Below, one piece after another: positions 1-5,876 of a stretch of DNA of 11,921 nt. The notes under the pieces were generated by a model. It searched no databases. It was given only the letters and a program-made list of their open reading frames with translations, and had not been told where the DNA came from. The position numbers and the translations under genes are program-made. Each line of letters opens with the position of its first letter. Position 1 is the stretch's first letter. Source of the DNA: JBHEKP01 sp041859375 (lineage in GTDB: Bacteria; Hydrogenedentota; Hydrogenedentia; Hydrogenedentales; CAITNO01); NCBI GenBank assembly GCA_041859375.1, contig JBHEKP010000108.1, positions 1-11,921 on the forward strand, given 5' to 3'.

Positions 1-605
1 TAAAGCCTGCGCAGGCAGACGGCGGCAAGGAGGAGTTCCCCGAGGACCATGATTATCATGAACGCGCCGAAGAAGGCGTAATCCGCCTGGACGGATTCGG
101 GGACGCCGAAAGGGGTTGCGACGGTGTAAAAGGCGATGAGGTCGCCCCCGGCGGGGTAGGGCTGGCTGTAGCCGCGGGTGATGATGCCGCACCAGAGCAC
201 ATCGTGCATGTTGGAGGTGACCGCACCCAGGCTGAACGCGCCGAGCATGAGCAGGAGCAGCGAGGATAGCCGGATCCGTTCCCCCCGCGCCATGGCATGG
301 AGCGCCCATACGGCGGCGGCGAGGGGCGGCATGGACAGGGGCAGTCCGACAAAGGCGGCCACCATGAACAGCATGTTAATGGCGTCCTGGGAGAGGGGCA
401 GGTAGGGCGAATCTATAAGGGTGGTGACGATGGACAGGAAAACCAGCCAGAAGATTATGGATGCCCAGAAAAGGCCCTTTGGGTTCAGTGACCGATCAAG
501 ACGCGGTGCCCGCAGAAACCATGCGACCAGGGACAGGATCACAAAAAAGGTGATCAGCCCCATCCCCAGCGTCCAACCGTCCCTGTAGGCTTGAAGAATA
601 AGCAC
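1..605 (-). CDS. Multi-pass integral membrane protein, 3' end at or beyond the window edge
   Basis: The frame is open from a GTG at 605-603 to base 1, giving 201 codons and then the two bases TA. The next codon is therefore either tyrosine or a stop, and the protein may end exactly at the edge. The GTG start is chosen because a strong Shine-Dalgarno GGGAGGAG sits five bases upstream. About five hydrophobic stretches are visible, near residues 12-31, 45-64, 76-105, 113-131 and 176-198. A polar loop (about 132-175) contains the segment SNMHDVLWCGIITRGYSQPY. It lies 22 bp behind the lipoprotein gene on the same strand, so the two are probably cotranscribed. I do not recognise the family and no catalytic motif is visible. 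The membrane location is well supported; the function is unknown. Confidence 0.78.
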   Translation of the reverse strand, partial: MLILQAYRDGWTLGMGLITFFVILSLVAWFLRAPRLDRSLNPKGLFWASIIFWLVFLSIVTTLIDSPYLPLSQDAINMLFMVAAFVGLPLSMPPLAAAVWALHAMARGERIRLSSLLLLMLGAFSLGAVTSNMHDVLWCGIITRGYSQPYPAGGDLIAFYTVATPFGVPESVQADYAFFGAFMIIMVLGELLLAAVCLRRL

Positions 606-610
606 CGGTT

Positions 611-618
611 CTCCTCCC
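611..618 (-). promoter_or_regulatory. Strong Shine-Dalgarno that sets a GTG start
   Basis: On the minus strand this reads GGGAGGAG, five bases before GTG at 605-603. It lies wholly inside the 22-bp gap between the lipoprotein stop (628) and the membrane-protein start. This supports both the non-ATG start and translation of the downstream gene from a shared mRNA. Confidence 0.7.
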
Positions 619-627
619 TATTTATGG

Positions 628-1911
628 TCAGGGCAGCAGGAAAAGCCTGCCCTCCCCCGCGTCCAGCGGAATCTGCACACCCGGCATGTCCGGGCTCTCA
701 TCCCGGAGCGGCACTTCCGCCCCGGTGGACTTGTCCACCTCGGTGACCGCCCCGGCGGGCGCGTCAAAGGCCACCGTGGGCCATGCGGTGAAGGCGAAGC
801 GGTAGTTCATGAGCATGACGGCGCGCCGTCCGTCGGCGTGTTTGAACGCGCCCACGAGGTAGTCGTTCGGCGGATCCACCGGATCCCGCGTGATGTCGGC
901 AATGCCCGAACCGGCGAGGACGGTGGGTGGATCGTCCTCCGGCTTCACGCGGAACACGTTCGTGCTGTCCAGGCGCATCAGCACGGGGCCGAGGTTTTTC
1001 AGTTCGGCGTTGAGCCGCTTTGCCTGGGCCCAGTGGCGCGTGGGTGTGCCGTCACGGGCGATGATCGCCCCGCCCTTGGGGAATTCCGCTCCGGCGGGGG
1101 TCTGGTAGCAGAAATAGAGCACTCCGCGCGCGCCGTGCAGGAGGGACGCGTAAATCTGCCAGCGGAGTTGGTCCTCCGTCGGGTCCGTCTGAGGGCCGTA
1201 AGGCATGGTGTTGAAGAAGTTCCAGAAGGGGATGCCCTTCCTTTGCGCGTTTTCCCGCATCACCATGAGGTTGGCGCAGTATCCGTCGCGCCCGTCCCTG
1301 TCGGGTTTGAAGACGGGATAATGGTCCATGCTGAGCACGTCCACGCCGACCTCGTCCACGAACCGGGCCACATGCTCTTCGTAGGTGGGCGTGCCAAGTT
1401 GTGACGCCACCGCATAATTGGGAAACAGGTTGATATAGGCGAGTTTTCCGGGCCGCGCCTTCCGGACGGCGTCCACCTGGGCGCGCAGATCGGGGAAATC
1501 CTTTGCGCCTGGCTCGTCGCGCAGGGCGTAGCCCCAGCAGGCGTCCCCCGTGGGGAACATGTCCGGGGTCATGTTCGGGCAGGTGACAACGGCCTTAATG
1601 TCGTATTTGGCGCACAGGGAAAGCTGTTTTTCCAGCAGTTCAGGGTCTCCCTGCGCCGCCGAGCCGATGATCATGGTGAATCCGGCCTCGGCGATTTTCC
1701 GGTAACGCTCATCGGCCTTTTCGTCCAGCGGCGGATCCACCCAAAAGCCCACGGCGAAACGGTCCTGCACAAAACGGTCCGCAACCGGGGATGCCTTGGA
1801 GGGGGAATCCTTTGCCCCGACATGGACGCATCCCGCAAGGGTGGCCGAAGCACACAGGACAAGAAAGAGAAAATGAAATGCCGCCGGATGGTACGGGCGT
1901 GAACCGGGCAT
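628..1911 (-). CDS. Lipoprotein with TIM-barrel glycoside-hydrolase-like domain
   Basis: This 427-residue protein starts at ATG 1911-1909, with GGGAG upstream. The open frame extends to 2046, but only this start places a proper signal peptide at the N-terminus: a hydrophobic stretch at about 11-25, then the lipobox LAGC with the lipidated cysteine at residue 28. The mature protein is probably anchored on the periplasmic or outer face. Residues about 50-315 read like a (beta/alpha)8 glycosidase. The segment WGYALRDEPG puts a likely acid/base Glu at 133. The segment VDVLSMDHYP (about 190-199) and the segment LRWQIYASLLHGARGVLYF (249-267) are typical of clan GH-A-like barrels, for example GH42-like or GH5-like. 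The last 100 residues look like an all-beta domain. I cannot assign a GH family or substrate, and the nucleophile is not obvious. It is cotranscribed with the downstream membrane protein and divergent from the methyltransferase. Confidence 0.9.
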   Translation of the reverse strand: MPGSRPYHPAAFHFLFLVLCASATLAGCVHVGAKDSPSKASPVADRFVQDRFAVGFWVDPPLDEKADERYRKIAEAGFTMIIGSAAQGDPELLEKQLSLCAKYDIKAVVTCPNMTPDMFPTGDACWGYALRDEPGAKDFPDLRAQVDAVRKARPGKLAYINLFPNYAVASQLGTPTYEEHVARFVDEVGVDVLSMDHYPVFKPDRDGRDGYCANLMVMRENAQRKGIPFWNFFNTMPYGPQTDPTEDQLRWQIYASLLHGARGVLYFCYQTPAGAEFPKGGAIIARDGTPTRHWAQAKRLNAELKNLGPVLMRLDSTNVFRVKPEDDPPTVLAGSGIADITRDPVDPPNDYLVGAFKHADGRRAVMLMNYRFAFTAWPTVAFDAPAGAVTEVDKSTGAEVPLRDESPDMPGVQIPLDAGEGRLFLLP

Positions 1912-2019
1912 GTGAAGAACTCCCACGGGTTGGTCTGCCAATGACGGGGATAGTGTAGCCGAAAGAGGCGGCGTGTGGGAAACCAAAACCGGGCATGGGA
2001 TTGCGGGCGGGCTTGTTCG

Positions 2020-2025
2020 TATAAT
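2020..2025 (+). promoter_or_regulatory. Candidate sigma70-type -10 box of the methyltransferase gene
   Basis: A perfect TATAAT lies 32 bases before the methyltransferase ATG, which predicts a short leader of about 25 bases. The expected -35 position (about 1997-2002) holds no good TTGACA match. TTGCGG at 2001-2006 is only 13 bases away, so the promoter would depend on the -10 or on an activator. It sits in the 146-bp divergent gap with the lipoprotein gene. Confidence 0.45.
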
Positions 2026-2057
2026 GACCGGAAAGACAACCCACAAGGAGACAAGAG

Positions 2058-3044
2058 ATGGCGAATTGGAATGCGGAGTCGGTGCTGGCGCTCTCCCGCG
2101 CGTTCATGGAGTCGCGTCTGCTGTTGACGGGCGCTGAACTGAACGTGTTCACGCTGTTGGCCGCGCCGCAGACGCTGGACGAGGCGGTGGCGGCGCTGGG
2201 TTCGGACCCGCGTGGCACGGAAATCCTGCTCGACGGACTGACAGCGATGGGGTTGCTCGAAAAGGCCGATGGACGCTACCTCTGCCCCGCTGAAACGGCG
2301 GCGGTGCTTTCGGCGGGCGCGCCGGGTTCGGTGCTGCCGATGGTGTTGCATGCCGCGAGCGTCTGGCAGCGCTGGTCGGAACTCAGCGAGGTGGTGCGCT
2401 GCGGCAAGAAGCACACGCCCCCCGCAGGCCTCTTTGAAAATGAGGAACTGAAGGCCTTCATCTTCGCCATGCACGTGGTGGGCCGCCATGCGGCGGACGC
2501 CATCGCGGCCTGCGCTCGTGCGGACGCCTCAAAGGCGCTGCTGGATGTGGGCGGGGCCACGGGCACCTATGCCGAGGCCTTTCTGCGGCGCTACCCGGAA
2601 ATGCGCGCCACCGTGTTTGACCGCGCGCCGGTCATCGGAATGGCGGAGGAGCGGCTTGCGGGTTCGGATGTGCGTGATCGCATCTCGCTTGCGGCGGGCG
2701 ATTTTTATTCGGATCCCCTTCCCGGCGGCCATGATTTGGTGTTGCTGTCCGCCATCATCCACCAGAACAGCCCGGAACAGAACATTGCGCTCTACAAGAA
2801 ATGCCATGACGCGCTGGCGCCGGGCGGGCGCATCCTGATCCGCGACCATGTCATGAGCCCCGACCGCCTCCGCCCCGCAGGCGGCGCGATATTCGCGGTG
2901 AACATGCTGGTGGCCACGGAAGGTGGTAATTGTTACACGTTGGAGGAAATGAGGGAGACCCTGGAGGCGGCGGGTTTCCGCCGTGTGGCACTGGTGCAGG
3001 ACGGGGAACGGATGGACGGCGTGGTGGAGGCGTTCAAGCCCTGA
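2058..3044 (+). CDS. SAM-dependent O-methyltransferase, Methyltransf_2 / ASMT-like
   Basis: This 328-residue protein starts at an ATG with AAGGAG seven bases upstream. Residues 1 to about 115 form the winged-helix dimerisation domain typical of plant-type and polyketide O-methyltransferases. The C-terminal Rossmann fold follows, with SAM motif I DVGGATGTY at 163-171, an acidic ribose-binding residue in VFDRAP (Asp188), GDFYSDP at 214-220, and APGGRILIRDHV at about 254-265. His235 in IIHQNSPEQ aligns by eye with the catalytic His of plant COMT-type enzymes. Length and domain order are normal for the family, which transfers methyl groups to hydroxyl (sometimes amino) groups of small molecules. 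The substrate is unknown. It stands alone on its strand with convergent and divergent neighbours, so it is probably monocistronic. No secondary-metabolite synthase is in view. Confidence 0.95.
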   Translation: MANWNAESVLALSRAFMESRLLLTGAELNVFTLLAAPQTLDEAVAALGSDPRGTEILLDGLTAMGLLEKADGRYLCPAETAAVLSAGAPGSVLPMVLHAASVWQRWSELSEVVRCGKKHTPPAGLFENEELKAFIFAMHVVGRHAADAIAACARADASKALLDVGGATGTYAEAFLRRYPEMRATVFDRAPVIGMAEERLAGSDVRDRISLAAGDFYSDPLPGGHDLVLLSAIIHQNSPEQNIALYKKCHDALAPGGRILIRDHVMSPDRLRPAGGAIFAVNMLVATEGGNCYTLEEMRETLEAAGFRRVALVQDGERMDGVVEAFKP

Positions 3045-3064
3045 AACCGTTAACTGGCGCGCAA

Positions 3065-3097
3065 CATCCCCCTAAATCCCCTTTAAAAGGGGGACTT
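3065..3097. repeat. C5/G5 palindromic repeat-like element in a convergent gap
   Basis: This sequence occupies the gap between the convergent methyltransferase and RmlD-like genes. It contains the odd palindrome CCCCTTT-A-AAAGGGG (3078-3092). The first C5 tract (3068-3072) can also pair with the later G5 (3089-3093), so two alternative stems exist. From memory, very similar C5-TAAAT-C5-TTTAAAA-G5-ACTT sequences recur as dispersed repeats in cyanobacteria and other phyla. Only one copy is in this window, so its repeat status is inferred. It could act as a weak bidirectional terminator, but no good T-tract follows on either strand. Confidence 0.5.
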
Positions 3098-3128
3098 AAG
3101 AAATATTTTATGGGTGTGGATGGGACGC

Positions 3129-4046
3129 TTACCCCTCCCGGTCCTGCGCCGCCTTCATTTCCAGCACCAGGTCCAGTCCGGACATGAGCGTTTGCATCGG
3201 CGTTTTCAGCACGCGCCGCGCCTTGCTGTTGTCCAGTGACGCGTCGTTGGGCCGGGGCGCTCGGCCGGGCATGGCGTTGGAATCGGTGGGGATGACCAGG
3301 GAGCTGGAGTAGCCGAGTTTCTCGGCAATCTGGCAGGCCATCTCGTAACGGTTGATGCGGGTGGAGCAGCCGAGGTGCAGGATGCCCGTGAAATCCCCCC
3401 CGGCGATTTCCAAAAAGGCCCCGCCCACGGTGATCACGTCCACCGGGGTGCGGATTTCATTTTCCGGAAACTTGGTCTGCTCCCCTTTCTTCCAGGCGTC
3501 AAAGGTTTTCGCAAGGAAGGAGTTGCCCGCGCCCAGCACCGGCAGGCCCATCACCAGCGAAAGCCGGGTGATGACGCCGTTTTCAAGGGTGTCCCGGACG
3601 ATGCCCTCCGCCTTGATCTTCGTTTCCGCGTAGAAGTTCACCCCGTTCGGCGCGTCCTCCTCGGTGTACATGCCCTTTGTCCCGTCAAACACCGTGTCGG
3701 TGGAGCACAGGATCATCTTGGCACCCGAGTTGGCGCACAACCCCGCAAGCTGCCGGGTCACACCCACGTTGATTTGTTCGGCGGCTTCCTGGTTGTTCTG
3801 GCAGTAGTCGATGTCCGCCAGCGCGGCGGTGTGGATGACCGCGTCGGGGCGGGCTTCGTGAAAGGCCTCCCTCAACTGTGCCGTGTCGCACAGGTCAAAC
3901 TGGAGACAGGTAAAATTCTCCCGCCGTTCCGGCTTTTCCACCAGCGAAAAGGCCCACACGTCCCAGCCGCCGCCGCGCAGGGCCTGCCACACCACGCTTC
4001 CCGCGACAAATCCACCGTATCCTGTGACCAAAAGCCGTTTTTGCAT
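3129..4046 (-). CDS. RmlD-like NAD(P)-dependent sugar reductase (extended SDR)
   Basis: This 305-residue protein resembles dTDP-4-dehydrorhamnose reductase (RmlD_sub_bind family). The start at 4046-4044 is chosen because the Rossmann fold begins at once (MQKRLLVTGYGGFVAG). AAGGAG lies about ten bases upstream, and the open frame beyond it has no conserved sequence. Visible features are the nucleotide-binding TGYGGFVAG (8-16), HTAALADIDYCQ (72-83), the STDTVFDG segment (115-122) with Ser/Thr at 115/116, and the catalytic pair Tyr139/Lys143 in YAETK. A C-terminal RPNDASLDNSKA (265-276) is typical of RmlD. The protein is cytoplasmic. True RmlD would imply rmlA, rmlB and rmlC neighbours. None is present, so this may instead be a stand-alone nucleotide-sugar or free-sugar reductase, or a MAT2B-like homologue. 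It is divergent from the Gfo/Idh/MocA gene. Confidence 0.93.
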   Translation of the reverse strand: MQKRLLVTGYGGFVAGSVVWQALRGGGWDVWAFSLVEKPERRENFTCLQFDLCDTAQLREAFHEARPDAVIHTAALADIDYCQNNQEAAEQINVGVTRQLAGLCANSGAKMILCSTDTVFDGTKGMYTEEDAPNGVNFYAETKIKAEGIVRDTLENGVITRLSLVMGLPVLGAGNSFLAKTFDAWKKGEQTKFPENEIRTPVDVITVGGAFLEIAGGDFTGILHLGCSTRINRYEMACQIAEKLGYSSSLVIPTDSNAMPGRAPRPNDASLDNSKARRVLKTPMQTLMSGLDLVLEMKAAQDREG

Positions 4047-4215
4047 TTTCGGGTGTCTCCTTGCGGTGTTTCCCAGTTTCCCCGGTGCGGGTACGTTAGC
4101 AGTCTTTTGAATACCAGTCAAACAGACGGGATTTGCCGCGCGCCGGCAGGGTGCGTTATCGTAAACCACGCCTTTCGGGAAGTCCGGGGGCGGGTTGGAT
4201 TATGCGGCAAACAAA

Positions 4216-4232
4216 CCGGCGTCATGCGCCGG
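4216..4232 (+). promoter_or_regulatory. GC-rich perfect hairpin in the leader of the oxidoreductase gene
   Basis: CCGGCG (4216-4221) and CGCCGG (4227-4232) are exact inverted repeats around a five-base loop, TCATG. The hairpin ends four bases before the Shine-Dalgarno AAGAAGGA (4237-4244). No T-tract follows, so it is not a terminator. It could tune translation or mark a dyad operator. It could also be chance in GC-rich DNA. Confidence 0.35.
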
Positions 4233-4253
4233 CAACAAGAAGGATTCAGCAGC

Positions 4254-5363
4254 ATGGCAAAGGGCGTCAGTTCGGACTCACTCGCGTTGAACGTGGAAAA
4301 GGCGTACACGGGCAAGAAATTCCGGGTGGCCTTCATCGGTTGCGGCGGCATATCACACACGCACATGGCGGCGCTTTCGGAAATGAAAGACGTCGAAGTG
4401 GTGGCGGGTGTGGACATCAAGCCGGAGCGCCTGAAGCTGTTCGGTGACAAGTGGGGTGTGGATCGGCTCTACAAGGACTGGAAGACCATGCTGCGGGAGG
4501 TGAAGCCCGACGGCGTGAGCGTGTGCACCCCGAACGGCGTGCACGCCGCGCCCACGATTGACGCGTTGAACGCGGGCTGCCATGTGATTTGCGAGAAGCC
4601 CATGGCGATGAACCCGGCGGAATGCGAAAAGATGATTGCGGCGTCAAAGAAGTCGGGCAAAAAGCTGACCATCGGCTTCCAGTACCGCTACCACCCCAAC
4701 ACGCAGTTCCTGAAACGCGCACGGGACAACGGCGAGTACGGCGACATCATGTTTGTGAAGTGCCTGGCGCTGCGCCGCCGGGGCATCCCCAACTGGGGCG
4801 TGTTCGGCCAGAAAAAACTCCAGGGCGGCGGCCCCATGATTGATATCGGCGTGCACTGCATCGAGATGGCCCACTACGTGATGGGCTCCCCGAAGCCGGT
4901 GGCCGCCTCGGGGAACATCTGGACCTATTACGGCAACAAGCCCTCAAAGGTGGTCTGCCCCTGGCCCAACTGGGACCACAAGACCTACACCGTGGAGGAT
5001 TTGGCCATCGGCCAGATTCGCTTTGAAAACGGCGCGATCCTCCAGATTGAGGCGAGCTTCGTGGCCCATATCGAAAAAGACATGTGGGGCTTTAATTTTA
5101 TGGGCACCAAGGGGGGCGGCCAGTGGGATCCGCCCATGATCTTCGCCGACAAGAACGACACGATGGTCAACATCGCCCCGAATTATGTGGGCGACGACTG
5201 CTCCTTCGAGCATCTCTTCGACCTCAAGCTGCGCAACTGGGTGGACGGCTGCGTGAAGGGCACGCCCCACGAGGCGCCGGCCGAGGCGGGATTGGCGGTG
5301 CAGAAGATGCTTGACGGCGTTTACCGTTCCGCCGCGACGGGCCGCGAGATGGCCATCAAATAA
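4254..5363 (+). CDS. Gfo/Idh/MocA family NAD(P)-dependent oxidoreductase
   Basis: This 369-residue protein starts at ATG 4254, with AAGAAGGA nine bases upstream. An in-frame ATG at 4224 lacks a ribosome-binding site and falls inside the hairpin. The N-terminal Rossmann domain (about 22-145) has FIGCGGISHTHMAAL and the cofactor/catalytic Lys of the EKP signature (VICEKPMAMNP, Lys115). The C-terminal domain carries the family's DxGxH motif as MIDIGVH, with Asp197 and His201. There is no signal peptide (no Tat RR or hydrophobic N-terminus), so it should act in the cytoplasm. Relatives oxidise or reduce sugars, inositols and their derivatives, and the substrate cannot be read from sequence. A small membrane-protein gene follows 42 bp downstream on the same strand. 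The RmlD-like gene diverges upstream. Confidence 0.96.
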   Translation: MAKGVSSDSLALNVEKAYTGKKFRVAFIGCGGISHTHMAALSEMKDVEVVAGVDIKPERLKLFGDKWGVDRLYKDWKTMLREVKPDGVSVCTPNGVHAAPTIDALNAGCHVICEKPMAMNPAECEKMIAASKKSGKKLTIGFQYRYHPNTQFLKRARDNGEYGDIMFVKCLALRRRGIPNWGVFGQKKLQGGGPMIDIGVHCIEMAHYVMGSPKPVAASGNIWTYYGNKPSKVVCPWPNWDHKTYTVEDLAIGQIRFENGAILQIEASFVAHIEKDMWGFNFMGTKGGGQWDPPMIFADKNDTMVNIAPNYVGDDCSFEHLFDLKLRNWVDGCVKGTPHEAPAEAGLAVQKMLDGVYRSAATGREMAIK

Positions 5364-5405
5364 CAGGCTTTCCGGAAGACAACGTCCCATGGCGGGAGGC
5401 ATCAC

Positions 5406-5876
5406 ATGGAAGAGCAGATATTCCGGGCGGATCCCGCGGGTCATGTGGTGTATTACCTCTTTCTTGTGGTCATTTCCCTTGCGCTGGGCGGCGTGGTGTG
5501 TTTTCTGCTGCGCCGTCCGGATCTGCGCCGGGTTGGATTTAAGGGAGGCCGGGCCTTTTCCCGTCTCACGTCAGTGCTTGCGGGGCTGGCGGTTGCGCTT
5601 CCTGTTGCCGGTTACGCGCATCATGACTGCTGGAGCCGGTTTTACGGCATAACCCGGACAGAACAGGGTCTGAGGCTGCATTTCCTGTTTCCCGCCAGAA
5701 CGGTGGACACGGAGCGCGGTATTGCGGTGGAAACCGTGCCCGAAGCCCGCAAAGGAAGGCTCAACCACAGGATTGTGGTCCGCACACGGGATGGCCGGGA
5801 ATATCTTAGCGCCTTGGTTCACCGGGAGGCGGCGGAAGAGGTCGCGGGCCGTCTCGCCGCGCTACCGGACCGCTGA
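5406..5876 (+). CDS. Small two-TM membrane protein with C-terminal soluble domain
   Basis: This 156-residue protein has a good Shine-Dalgarno (GGGAGG, six bases before ATG). Hydrophobic helices lie at about 14-36 and 52-70. A soluble domain at about 80-156 looks beta-rich then helical (ITRTEQGLRLHFLFP, RIVVRTRDGREYLSAL, then HREAAEEVAGRLAAL). That pattern resembles bacterial PH-like domains of small membrane proteins, but this is a resemblance by eye only. The helical-hairpin topology would place both termini on the same side. It follows the Gfo/Idh/MocA gene by 42 bp and may be cotranscribed. Its last 15 bases overlap the 3' end of the convergent alpha-galactosidase gene. I do not recognise a named family. 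Confidence 0.8.
   Translation: MEEQIFRADPAGHVVYYLFLVVISLALGGVVCFLLRRPDLRRVGFKGGRAFSRLTSVLAGLAVALPVAGYAHHDCWSRFYGITRTEQGLRLHFLFPARTVDTERGIAVETVPEARKGRLNHRIVVRTRDGREYLSALVHREAAEEVAGRLAALPDR

Noticed and set aside
838..1404. A 188-codon plus-strand open frame inside the lipoprotein gene
   Set aside because: It is antisense to the barrel domain and is composed of mirror codons without motifs.
1912..2046. N-terminal extension of the lipoprotein by 45 codons
   Set aside because: It would bury the lipoprotein signal peptide inside the chain and cover the divergent promoter region including TATAAT at 2020. The start at 1911 has its own GGGAG.
3078..3110. Classical rho-independent terminator at the convergent palindrome
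   Set aside because: The palindrome has essentially no loop if fully paired, and no run of T follows on either strand, so I keep it only as a repeat-like element.
3375..4253. In-frame open extension upstream of the Gfo/Idh/MocA start
   Set aside because: It is antisense to the RmlD-like gene and has no family resemblance. The oxidoreductase has a ribosome-binding site and a normal length from 4254.
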